Assembly: GCF_008364555.1 (NCBI RefSeq)
Contig: NZ_VTUC01000006.1
Span: 310,001-374,000, forward strand
Direction of reading: 5' to 3'
Length of the DNA stretch: 64,000 bases
From: Enterobacter vonholyi
GTDB taxonomy: Bacteria > Pseudomonadota > Gammaproteobacteria > Enterobacterales > Enterobacteriaceae
This document shows, piece by piece, positions 56,501-62,691 of the stretch. Below the pieces are notes generated by a model that did no database searches, had not been told where the DNA came from, and saw nothing but the letters and a program-made list of their open reading frames with translations. How positions within the stretch are numbered: position 1 is the stretch's first letter; each line of letters opens with the position of its first letter. The position numbers were made by a program, and so were the translations under genes.

Positions 56501-59500
56501 GTCAGACGGTCACCGTGACGCTGGGCGGTAAGAGCTATACCGCGCAGGTGCAGCAGGGCGGCATCTGGAGCGTTAACGTTCCGGGCAGCGACCTCTCCAC
56601 GCTGGCGGATAAGGGCTACACCGTGCAGGCGAGCGTGAGCGACGCCGCGGGTAACCCGGGCAGCGCGGGCAAGACAATTACGCTTGATACCACGCCGCCG
56701 ACCGTCAGCTTTAACGTTGTCGCGGGCGATGACGTGATTAACAGCGTGGAGCACGGCCAGGCGCAGATCGTCAGCGGGTCGGCAACCGGCGCGAACGTCG
56801 GGGATAAAGTGGTTATCACCCTCGGTTCGCACCAGTACACCACCACCGTTGACGCCAGCGGCAACTGGAGCGTGGGCGTTCCGGCCAGCGTGATTTCCGC
56901 CCTGACCGACGGCACCGTGACCCTCAGCGCGACCATTACCGACAGCGCGGGTAACAGCAGCACCCAGACCCATGACGTGGTGGTCAACACCGCCTCCGTG
57001 GCGCTGACGGTGAACACCCTTAGCGGTGACGACGTGATCAACGCGGCTGAAGCCGGTTCGTCACTGGTGATTAACGGCTCCAGCGCGCAGTTCGCCAGCG
57101 GGACTCAGGTCACCGTGACCCTGAACGGCAAGAGCTATACGGCCACCATTCAGAGCGACGGCACCTGGACGACTACCGTACCGGTTGCAGACGTCAGCGC
57201 CCTGGCCGATGGCGCCAGCTATCAGGTGTCCGTATCGGCACAGGACAGCGCGGGCAACAGCGCCTCCGCAACGCATACTATCAGCGTGGATACCACTGCG
57301 CCGGTGGTGAGCATTGGGACGCTGTCGGTTGACGACATGCTGAACGCCGCGGAAGCGCAGCAGCCGCTGACCGTGCACGGTTCTTCCAGCGCGGAGGCGG
57401 GTCAGACCGTTACCGTGACGCTGGGCGGCAAAACCTATACTGCGCTTGTCGGCAGCGACGGCACCTGGACGCTCGACGTGCCGGCGGCAGATCTGGCCGT
57501 CCTGAGCCAGGGCGCGCTGACGGTGACCGCCTCGGTCAACGATAAAGCCGGTAATAACGGCCAGACCACGCACACCTTAACGGTAGACACCGTTGCGCCA
57601 ACCGTGACCATCAGCACCGTGGCCGATGACGATATCGTCAACAACGCGGAGCAGCTGGCGGGCCAGACGATCCGTGGTACGACCACGGCGGAACAGGGCC
57701 AGACGGTGACCGTCTCCTTCAACGGGCACAGCTATCAGGCGACCGTCGAGGCGGACGGATCGTGGTCGGTCTTCGTGCCGGGCCGTGATTTCCTCGGCCT
57801 GAGCGACGGGGAGTACACCATCACCGCTTCGGTGAACGATAAGGCGGGCAACCCGGGCAGCGCAACGCACGACGTGACGCTGAACGGCGATGTGCCAACC
57901 ATCACCATCAACACCTTTGCGCAGGATGATATCGTCAACGCCGCCGAGCACGGCACGCCGCTGATTATCAGCGGTACCACCGACGCGCCTGCAGGCCAGA
58001 CGGTGACCATCACGCTGAACGGTAAAACCTATGCGGCTACCGTCCAGAATGACGGTACCTGGAGCTATACGGTGGGCAGCGCTGACGTGACCGCGCTGGC
58101 AGACGGCGGCTCGTACGTCATCAATGCGCAGGTGAGCAACACCATCGGCAACAGCGCCAGCGATAACCATACCGTCACGGTGGATCTCACCGCGCCGTCG
58201 ATGGTGATAAGTATTGATTCGCTGCAAAACGATACCGGCCTGAGCGCAACGGATTTCATTACCAACGACAGTCAGGTCGTCGTCAACGGCTCGCTGACCG
58301 CGCAGCTCGGCAATAACGAGAAGGCGCAGATCAGCCTCGACGGCGGCGTTACCTGGATTGACCTGACCGTGACCGGCACCACCTGGCGCTACGCCGATGG
58401 CCGCACCCTGACGGACGGTATGTATCAGTACCAGGTGCGGGTGATTGATAACGCGGGCAACGTGGGGGCAACGGACAGCCAGGACGTGGTGATTGATCTG
58501 ACGAAGCCTGCGGCAACCACCATTACCGTGGATTCCATTACGCAGGATACCGGCCTGTCCGGCAGCGACTTTATCACCAGCGACAACCAGATCAGCCTTA
58601 AAGGCACGCTCGGTGCGGCGCTGGGTAGCGGCGACCACGCGCAGATCAGCCTTGACGGCGGCGTCACCTGGACCGACGTCAGCGTCAGCGGCCTGAGCTG
58701 GACGTACGTCGATGGCCGCACGCTGGCCGACGGGGATTACAACTACCAGCTGCGCGTGATTGACGATGCGGGCAACATCAGCGCCACCGCCTCTCAGGTG
58801 GTGACCATTGATACCGTTGCGCCGGACGCCAGCAAAACGATCGCCATCGACAGCATCAGCGACGATACCGGCCTGAGCAGCAGCGACTTTATCACTCGCG
58901 ACACGTCCCTGACGCTGCACGGCTCGCTCGGCGCGACGCTGGCCGACGGGGAATACGCGCAGATCAGCATCGACGGCGGCGTCACCTGGCAGAACGTGAT
59001 TGTCACCGGCAACAGCTGGTACTACGTCGATAGCCGTACGCTGGGTAACCAGACCTATGACTACTACGTCCGCGTGGTGGATGCCGCCGGTAACGTGGGG
59101 GCCAGCGCCCATCAGCAGGTGACCGTCGATACGGTCGCCCCGGATGCGGCGATTACGGTGACCGTGGATAACATTACCGTGGATACAGGCTTCGACAATA
59201 ACGACTTCCTGACCAGTTCGACCTCGTACACGCTGCACGGAACGCTCGGCGCAGAACTCGGCGCGGGTGAATTCGTGCAGGTGAGCATGGACGGCGGCAG
59301 CACCTGGGTATACGCCACCGTGAGCGGCACGCAGTGGAGCTACAGCGACACGCGTACTCTGACCGACGGCAGCCATAACTATCAGGTACGGGTCGTCGAT
59401 CTGGCGGGGAACGTGGGGGCAACCACCTCGCAGGCGGTGACGGTGGATACCCAGGCGCCGCAGTACGGCGTCACCATCGACAGCATCAGCGAAGATACCG

Positions 59501-62500
59501 GCCAGTCCGGCAGTGATTTCATCACCATGGACACCACGCTGACCATTAACGGTTCGCTGGGCAGCGCGCTGGCAAGCGACGAGCGCGTACAGATCAGCCT
59601 GGACGGCGGGAATACGTGGCTCGATACCACGGTCACCAACCAGCGCTGGAGCTACACCGATACCCGCGATCTGCCTGACGGCGACTACACCTACCAGGTG
59701 CGGATTATCGACCAGGCGGGCAACGTGGGTTCGACCGCGTCTCAGGTCGTCACGGTAGACACCACGCCGCCGACCACGGTCGGCACGGTCGTCAGCTATA
59801 CCGACGGCGAAGGCGAGCGTCAGGGCACCTTTGGCAGCGCGGTGGCAACGGACGATAACTCGCCGCTGATCAACGGGACGCTTAACCGCGCCCCGGATGA
59901 CGGCGAGATCGTGCAGCTCTACCGTGACGGGGTTCTGCTCGGCCAGGTGACCATGAACGGCAGCGCGAGCTGGTCCTTCCAGGACAACGGCCTGAGCGAC
60001 GGGAATCACACCTACATCGTGCGCGTCACCGACAGGGCCGGAAACTACACGGAATCCGACGGCTTTGTGCTGAACGTCGATACCAGCATCCCGACCACCA
60101 CGGCGGCGATTACCGCGCAGACCACGTCGGACACTACGCCGATCGTCAGCGGTACCGTCTCCGCTGACCTGGTGAACGGTGAATATCTGGTGGTGACGGT
60201 GAACGGCAAAACCTACACCTCCCAGACGGGCGGTGCGGTGGTGGTCGACCCGGATCACAACACCTGGTATCTGCAGATCCCGGACGGCGATGCGCTGAGC
60301 GTGGCAAGCTACAGCGTGACCGCGCAGGTGAAGAGCAGCGCGGGTAACGGCAATACCACCGGTACGGCGACCGGCAGCCTGGTGATTGATACCACCTCGG
60401 TGAATACCGACTGGGCAACCACGGCGGGGAACAGCAACAACTCCACCATGACCCTCGGCATGAACAGCAGCGGTCTGTGGAATATCATCGCTAACGGCCA
60501 GTCATACTCCAGCAGCGACAGCTCGACCTATGCCGGCAATACGCTGACCAATACCCGTAACTACTACGTGGTGAGCCAGACCGCCGCCGACTTTGACCGT
60601 AACGGCACGCAGGACATTTTCGCGACGGAAAATACCTACGCCGGGTCAACGCAGGTGATGTGGACCTACGATGGCAGCACCTATAACGCCAGCCAGCTGG
60701 CAATGGGCACTACCATCTGGTACGGCGGCGTAATTGCGTACGATAAAACCGGCGATGGCTATCTGGATCTGGCCTACGGTGACTCCGGCGCGGACTCCAT
60801 TACGTACCTGATCAACAAGAACGGCGTACTGTCGCCGGATGGGACCAATGGCGGAGCAGGTTTCTGGGGGCAATTCACCACCATGCGTGAAATCTCCGGC
60901 GTCGATCTGAACAACGACGGCACGGTAGATATTGTCCAGCACACTAACCGCAGCGGCGCGTACTCGTTAACCGTGATCAACAACAACGGTAACGGCACGC
61001 TCTCCATCGGTCAGAACCTGACGAACGTGTTTGTGGCAAACGCTTCAAATACCACCACGGCGGCATCCATGACGTGGGCGGACTTCAACGGCGATGGCTA
61101 CATGGATCTGTACCTGGGCAGCAGCTACAACAACAACGGCGGGGTGATCTACTACAACGACGGTACCGGGAAGCTCTCGGCCACCAAGAGCGCGGTAGAA
61201 GCCTCTAACGCAGCGGCGGGCTATTTGTCTGTGGCGGTGGACTGGAACGGCGACGGACAGATGGACATCGTCAAGCTCAGCACCTACAGCGGCTCGCAAA
61301 CGGCGACCCTGTTCACCAACAACGGTTACGGCTCTACCTGGACCTCAAGCCAGCTGGCTTCAGGCCTGGCGAACGTCACCGGCGTGGCGGCTGTCGACTA
61401 CAACTGGGACGGCGCGCAGGACCTGCTGGTTTCTCAGCAGAACGGCAAGGTGGTGCTGGTGCAAAACAGCAAAACCATTGCTGACGGCACCGCGATGCAT
61501 CTGCACATTGTCGACAGCGAGGGCATCAACGCCTACTACGGCAACACGGTCAATCTGTACAACGCCGCGGGCGTGCTGGTGGCCTCGCAGATCATCAACG
61601 CCCAGTCCGGTATCGGTTCGAACGATACCTCTGCGCTGGTGAGCTTCTACGGGCTGGATCCGAATGAAACCTATTCGGCTGAGATCCTGAAGATCACCAA
61701 CGGCGTGTCGGATAACGTCACCTGGAGCGGTCTGGAAGCAGGCAACGGCAAGGAGGGCTATGTCCTGACGGCCGAAGCCGCCACCGGCGGCCACAGCGGG
61801 ACTATCACCGGGACCGGGTATAACGACACCTTTATCGCGGAAAACGGCACCTATACCTACAACGGTTCCGGCGGCTGGAATACCCATTCCGACTATGACA
61901 CCTGGAGCAACACCGGTGGGATGGACGTGGTGGATTACCGCAATGCGACCTCCGGCGTAACCGTTGACCTGCGCCTCTCAACCGCGCAGGACACCGGGTT
62001 CGGCACCACGCGTCTGCTGAACATTGAAGGGATTAACGGTTCGGATTTCGACGACGTCATCACCGGCAACAGCGGTGATAACCAGTTCGAAGGCCGCGGC
62101 GGAAATGACACCTTCAACATTGGCAGCGGCGGTCACGATACGTTGCTCTACAAGCTGATCAACGCGTCGGATGCGACGGGCGGTAACGGTCACGACGTGG
62201 TGAACGGCTTTACGGTCGGGACCTGGGAAGGGACAGCGGACACGGATCGTATCGACCTGCGCGATCTGCTCTCCGGCAGCGGCTATACCGGCACGGGCTC
62301 GGCGAGCTATGTGAACGGCGTGGCCACGCTGGACAGCAGCGCGGGCAATATCAGCGATTACATCCGCGTGGTGCAGAACGGCAGCAATACCGAGATCCAG
62401 GTTGACCTGGACGGTACGGGCGGCCAGTTCTCGCCGACCACTCTGGTGACCCTGAACGGCGTGCAGACGGATCTGGCGACGCTGCTGGCGAACCATCAGC

Positions 62501-62514
62501 TGTTAATTGCGTAA
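44509..62514 (+). CDS. bapA: Giant BapA-family biofilm adhesin, type I secreted
   Basis: 6001 residues, well above Salmonella BapA. Excellent Shine-Dalgarno (AGGAG). Residues 1-130 are the BapA prefix-like domain (VVDVIIRKTAEKTKLTGEG, DLLIYMKDGSVIRC). A Gly/Ala hydrophobic stretch follows at 135-156 (GWIAGAALGGGAIGALL). About 43 Ig-like units of 96-101 residues run to 4557, most opening [VI]D...P...D(D/N)xxNxxE. From 4558 to about 5295 there are longer units with DTGLS..DFIT and SLDGG.TW. Residues about 5355-5640 carry six FG-GAP/VCBS-like DxNxDGxxD motifs. An RTX-like run (GNSGDNQFEGRGGNDTF, near 5853) and a DRIDLRDLL secretion signal close it. It is exported by the flanking channel and ABC proteins and should mediate biofilm or host adhesion (family knowledge). 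Confidence 0.93.
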   Translation: MSNIKVVDVIIRKTAEKTKLTGEGNLSVSISSPSVIEIQGSAQDVVRYVRQGKDLLIYMKDGSVIRCNNYFVEDPETHTQSELVFNDRQELTHISFADAGDASGAAVTELTAQATPISSIQPFLEQESVLSDAPWGWIAGAALGGGAIGALLANGGDGETKTKVIDNTKEVESATPTFLLSDKAGDKQGVLSANEITDDSNPTFSGTGQPGATIQVKDSSGSTIASTMVGKDGTWTVMLPTQTDGEHTWSVVQIDGSKTTSAGSITVTVSTADAAITLATTAGDNVLNASEQSAGFTVSGASKNLAQGTLLTVTLNGKTYPAEVGADGAWNVNVPAADAQALGDGTWTINVSGKDAAGNTVSGSQTIGVDTTAPTLSVDTLAQDNIINAAEHNQPLTLTGKTNAEAGQIVTVTLNGKNYNATVGSDGTWSVTLAANDVQALNEGNHTLTVNVSDKAGNGTSVTGDFTVDTTAPVVTIDTVAGDDTLNISEQGQAQIISGQASGASAGDVVTVTVGGQSFTGVVLADGSWSVGVPASVLGALGEGNHTISVSVTDAAGNTGSATHDITLSGNPPEFTIDAISQDNVLNAQEAMQPLSLTGTSNLPDGSTITVTLNNVSYQATVENGIWAVQVPVSDVLNLANTLYTVSVSGTDSVGNSGSAGATLLVDTVLPQVIINTFAGDNLVNKAEAGVDQTLSGRVTGAAAGDTVSVTVGGKSYTATVGNDLTWSVKIPSADLQAFGDGDLTFTASVTNGHGNTGTGERDININAELPGLRVNTISGDDVINAIEQQQDLSVTGSSTHLAAGTQITVTINNVDYVTAVNASGNWQIGVPAADLQAWSAGGITVSVSAVDAWGNTVAAEHPIELDLNAVAVTIDTVSGDDLLNAAEKGADLTLSGQTQGVEAGQTVVVKFADQTFTAQVQQDGSWSLTVPASAMETLIDGRAQVSVSVTNVNGNSADASRVVTVDTQPPAITLDNLTADNIINAAEAQQDLLLSGSSSAEPGQTVTVTLNGKTYQTTVQTDGTWQLSVPAADVGALNDGIVTVTATVSDVAGNTSSADRVGLVDATVPQVTINSFVTDTNTVNQLAHSQAQILSGSVTGAAAGDLVTITINSVDYTTVVDAAGKWSLGLPASVVQGLADGTWTVDVSVTDRSGNTGSSSLDVVVNTVTPVIGINTLAADDVINATEKGEDLQISGTSNQPEGTTITVTLNGIQYTATADASGNWSVTVPAANVLALGEANYTVTANVTDSVGNSASASHDVLVDSSLPVVTINTLAGDNIVNAAEVAAGQTLSGKVTNAAPGDTVTIILGGQTYTAAVQDDLTWSLPLSESQFTALGNGDLTVSASVTNAHGNTGSSSLDFTIDAQLPGLRIDTVAGDDVINVIEHAQNLIVSGTSTDLAAGSAVTVTINGKAYSATVLADGTWQAAVPAADVSQWADGSLDIKASAQDASGNPVTIGTVVDVDLTPVAITINSVTDDNVLNAVEKGQDLVLSGTTSGVEAGQTVTITFAGKTYTTTVDGNGDWTWTVPAADLSGLKDGDASVQVSVINVNGNAASSAQEFSVDTTAPTVTINTISGDNMLNAAEAAQDLTLSGTSTAEAGQTVTVTFNGNQYSAQVQADGSWTLDVPAADLAGITDGSAAVTATVSDKAGNPASAGSSVLVDTTVPQISFNIVAGDDVVNIAEHGQALIVSGKVTGAQAGDVITVTLNGKDYSAMLDASGSWSVGVPAADVGALANGEQTISATLTDKAGNSTSATHEFDVSLTAPVIAINTLAADDVINATEKGQDLQVSGTSNQPEGAAITVTLNGINYTATADASGNWSVTVPAANVSALGEASYVVTASVTDSAGNSASTGHSVLVDSALPQVTINPVATDDVINAAEVAAGQTLSGKVSGAASGDTVTVTIGGNTYTATVQDDLSWSVNVPSTILTAIGNGDLTVSASVTNGHGNTGTGEREIVIDANLPGLRVDTVAGDDVINSIEHAQNLIITGSSEGLAAGAALTVTVNGKTYAATVLADGTWTAAIPAADVSALNAGTVTVTVDGQSAAGNPVSISHDVKVDLAAVAISINPIASDDVINAAEKGADLVLSGSTTNVEENQTVTITFGGKSYTATVDADGNWTTTVPSADLGSLKDGDASVQVSVTNVNGNSASAGREYSVDATAPTVSIEIISDNNIINAAEAQQDLVINGVTNAEAGQTVTVTLNGVDYTTTVEANGSWSVTVPSADLGAIADGNYTVSAAVSDKAGNPASADRDVLVDTTVPQLTIHTVSDDDVINSAEHAQALIVTGSVTGAAAGDVVTVTLNGKSYTATLDASGNWSVGVPAADVTALAAGDYTITAALTDKAGNSNSATHGVEVNLTAPGLTIDTVSGDDVINNTEKTQDLTLSGTASGLAAGAVVTVMLNGKAYSAQVDDNGKWTTTVPASEVGQLGEALYTVTASATDGVGNSTSASHTVNVESVLPGVIVNTIAGDDVINAAELAAGQTISGKVVNAEAGNTVTVTIGGNIYTATVQSDLTWSVDVPESVLTALGNGDLTVSASVTNGVGNSGSAERDITIDANLPGLRVDTVAGDDVINSIEHGQNLIITGSSDGLMAGAALNVTVNGKTYPATVLEDGTWSAAIPAADVGALSAGTVTVTVAGQSSAGNPVSISHDVTVDLASVAISIDAIATDDVINAAEKGADLVLSGTTSNVEENQTVTITFGGKSYTATVGADGKWTTTVPAADLAGLKDGDASVQVSVTNVNGNSASAGREYSVDATAPSVTINTLATDDILNATEAKSDLTVSGTSTAEAGQTVTVSLNGKDYTTTVSADGSWTLNVPAADLAGLTDGSVTVTASVSDKAGNPASVDHNLAVDITVPAVTINTVAGDDVINIAEHGQAQIISGTATGAAAGDKVTVTIGGQTYTTVLDAAGNWSVGVPANVISGLSDGTVTVTASVTDSAGNTGTGSHNVTVDTGLPSVSFNAISGDNVLNAVEKGQDLSVSGTSANLAEGTVVTVTLNGKNYAATTAADGTWSLTVPAADLAGLGQANYTLNASATNGVGNSVSNTANLLVDTALPTVTIHTVAGDNVINAAEVAAGQTLSGTVANAEAGNTVTVTIGGNTYTATVQSDLTWSVNVPSDVLTALGNGSLSVTATVTNGHGNTGTGEREIAIDANLPGLRVDTVAGDNVVNSIEHTQNLIVSGSSDGLAAGTALTVTINGKDYAATVLADGTWSAAVPSTDVSAWPEGSVKISVTGDSSAGNPITISHDVTVDLATVAISINAIATDDVINAAEKGADLVLSGATTNVEAGQTVTISLNGKIYTTTVDDSGSWTWTVPSADLAGLKDGDASVQVSVTNVNGNSASAGREYSVDATAPTVTINTLATDDILNAAEAKSDLTVSGTSSAEAGQTVTVSLNGKDYTTTVSADGSWTLNVPAADVAALTDGSVTVTASVSDKAGNPASVDHTLTVDVTVPAVTINTVAGDDVINLAEHSQAHIISGTATGAAAGDKVTVTIGGQTYTTVLDAAGNWSVGVPASVISGLSDGTVTVTASVTDAAGNIGSGSHNVTVDTGLPSVAFNAISGDNVLNAVEKGQDLSVSGTSANLAEGTVVTVTLNGKNYAATTAADGTWSLTVPAADLAGLGEANYTLSASATNGVGNSVSNTANLLVDTALPTVTINTVAGDNVINAAEVAAGQTLSGKVTNAEAGNTVTVTIGGNTYTATVQSDLTWSVSVPESVLTALGNGDLTVSATVTNGHGNTGTGEREIVIDASLPGLRVDTVAGDDVINSIEHTQNLIVSGTSDGLAAGTTLTVTVNGKTYAASVLADGSWNAAIPAADVAAFAAGTVTVTVAGQSAAGNPVTISHDVTVDLASVAISIDAIATDDVINAAEKGADLVLSGSTSNVEENQTVTVTFGGKTYIAKVDADGNWTATVPSADLAGLKDGDASVQVSVTNAHGNSASAGREYSVDATAPTVTIDTVAGDNVINGSEAAAGVAISGTTTAEVGQTVTVTLGGKSYTAQVQQGGIWSVNVPGSDLSTLADKGYTVQASVSDAAGNPGSAGKTITLDTTPPTVSFNVVAGDDVINSVEHGQAQIVSGSATGANVGDKVVITLGSHQYTTTVDASGNWSVGVPASVISALTDGTVTLSATITDSAGNSSTQTHDVVVNTASVALTVNTLSGDDVINAAEAGSSLVINGSSAQFASGTQVTVTLNGKSYTATIQSDGTWTTTVPVADVSALADGASYQVSVSAQDSAGNSASATHTISVDTTAPVVSIGTLSVDDMLNAAEAQQPLTVHGSSSAEAGQTVTVTLGGKTYTALVGSDGTWTLDVPAADLAVLSQGALTVTASVNDKAGNNGQTTHTLTVDTVAPTVTISTVADDDIVNNAEQLAGQTIRGTTTAEQGQTVTVSFNGHSYQATVEADGSWSVFVPGRDFLGLSDGEYTITASVNDKAGNPGSATHDVTLNGDVPTITINTFAQDDIVNAAEHGTPLIISGTTDAPAGQTVTITLNGKTYAATVQNDGTWSYTVGSADVTALADGGSYVINAQVSNTIGNSASDNHTVTVDLTAPSMVISIDSLQNDTGLSATDFITNDSQVVVNGSLTAQLGNNEKAQISLDGGVTWIDLTVTGTTWRYADGRTLTDGMYQYQVRVIDNAGNVGATDSQDVVIDLTKPAATTITVDSITQDTGLSGSDFITSDNQISLKGTLGAALGSGDHAQISLDGGVTWTDVSVSGLSWTYVDGRTLADGDYNYQLRVIDDAGNISATASQVVTIDTVAPDASKTIAIDSISDDTGLSSSDFITRDTSLTLHGSLGATLADGEYAQISIDGGVTWQNVIVTGNSWYYVDSRTLGNQTYDYYVRVVDAAGNVGASAHQQVTVDTVAPDAAITVTVDNITVDTGFDNNDFLTSSTSYTLHGTLGAELGAGEFVQVSMDGGSTWVYATVSGTQWSYSDTRTLTDGSHNYQVRVVDLAGNVGATTSQAVTVDTQAPQYGVTIDSISEDTGQSGSDFITMDTTLTINGSLGSALASDERVQISLDGGNTWLDTTVTNQRWSYTDTRDLPDGDYTYQVRIIDQAGNVGSTASQVVTVDTTPPTTVGTVVSYTDGEGERQGTFGSAVATDDNSPLINGTLNRAPDDGEIVQLYRDGVLLGQVTMNGSASWSFQDNGLSDGNHTYIVRVTDRAGNYTESDGFVLNVDTSIPTTTAAITAQTTSDTTPIVSGTVSADLVNGEYLVVTVNGKTYTSQTGGAVVVDPDHNTWYLQIPDGDALSVASYSVTAQVKSSAGNGNTTGTATGSLVIDTTSVNTDWATTAGNSNNSTMTLGMNSSGLWNIIANGQSYSSSDSSTYAGNTLTNTRNYYVVSQTAADFDRNGTQDIFATENTYAGSTQVMWTYDGSTYNASQLAMGTTIWYGGVIAYDKTGDGYLDLAYGDSGADSITYLINKNGVLSPDGTNGGAGFWGQFTTMREISGVDLNNDGTVDIVQHTNRSGAYSLTVINNNGNGTLSIGQNLTNVFVANASNTTTAASMTWADFNGDGYMDLYLGSSYNNNGGVIYYNDGTGKLSATKSAVEASNAAAGYLSVAVDWNGDGQMDIVKLSTYSGSQTATLFTNNGYGSTWTSSQLASGLANVTGVAAVDYNWDGAQDLLVSQQNGKVVLVQNSKTIADGTAMHLHIVDSEGINAYYGNTVNLYNAAGVLVASQIINAQSGIGSNDTSALVSFYGLDPNETYSAEILKITNGVSDNVTWSGLEAGNGKEGYVLTAEAATGGHSGTITGTGYNDTFIAENGTYTYNGSGGWNTHSDYDTWSNTGGMDVVDYRNATSGVTVDLRLSTAQDTGFGTTRLLNIEGINGSDFDDVITGNSGDNQFEGRGGNDTFNIGSGGHDTLLYKLINASDATGGNGHDVVNGFTVGTWEGTADTDRIDLRDLLSGSGYTGTGSASYVNGVATLDSSAGNISDYIRVVQNGSNTEIQVDLDGTGGQFSPTTLVTLNGVQTDLATLLANHQLLIA
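45613..56385 (+). repeat. Six tandem six-unit super-repeats inside bapA
   Basis: Ig-like units cycle through six types, recognised by their openings: VDTTAPTV, VDTTVPQ, LTAPVI, VDSxLPQV, IDANLPGLRVDT, VDLAxVAISI. Block starts at 45613, 47404, 49201, 50995, 52792, 54589, and the next partial block at 56386 give periods of 1791, 1797, 1794, 1797, 1797 and 1797 bp. Blocks 5 and 6 are nearly identical; 53479-53582 equals 55276-55379 over 104 bp. Confidence 0.9.
58180..60075 (+). repeat. Second repeat family in bapA (DTGLS units)
   Basis: Five units of about 104-106 residues begin at 58180, 58492, 58807, 59125 and 59443 with DSI..DTGLS..DFIT. They share SLDGGVTW, RTL.DG..NYQVRV and DNAGNVGAT. A sixth, diverged unit starts at 59755 (VDTTPPTTVGT). 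They differ clearly from the preceding short Ig-like units and form the base of the distal end. Confidence 0.85.
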
Positions 62515-62521
62515 AACAACG

Positions 62522-62554
62522 CCGCGGGGAGCGATCCCCGCGGCCTTTTGGCAT
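62522..62554 (+). terminator. Hairpin after bapA (attenuator or terminator)
   Basis: CCGCGGGG-AGCGAT-CCCCGCGG followed by CCTTTTGGCATTTCTTT, 8 bp after the bapA stop. The stem is strong and the T-tract interrupted, so it could reduce transcription into the exporter gene, giving much adhesin but little exporter, or end it fully. Confidence 0.7.
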
Positions 62555-62691
62555 TTCTTTACACGAATAGTCATAACCCTATATTTCACAAGATTATTTT
62601 GCGGGCTCGTTTAGAAAGCGTTCGTTTTTTAATCATCCCGTAAAGGTATCATTTCAGGGCGGAATTACCGCTCTGGACAGGACGTAGCCTT

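Noticed and set aside
57577..60258. Open frame of 893 codons on the minus strand inside bapA
   Set aside because: Antisense shadow of the repeat region. Its own repeats mirror the adhesin units; no start signal or family.
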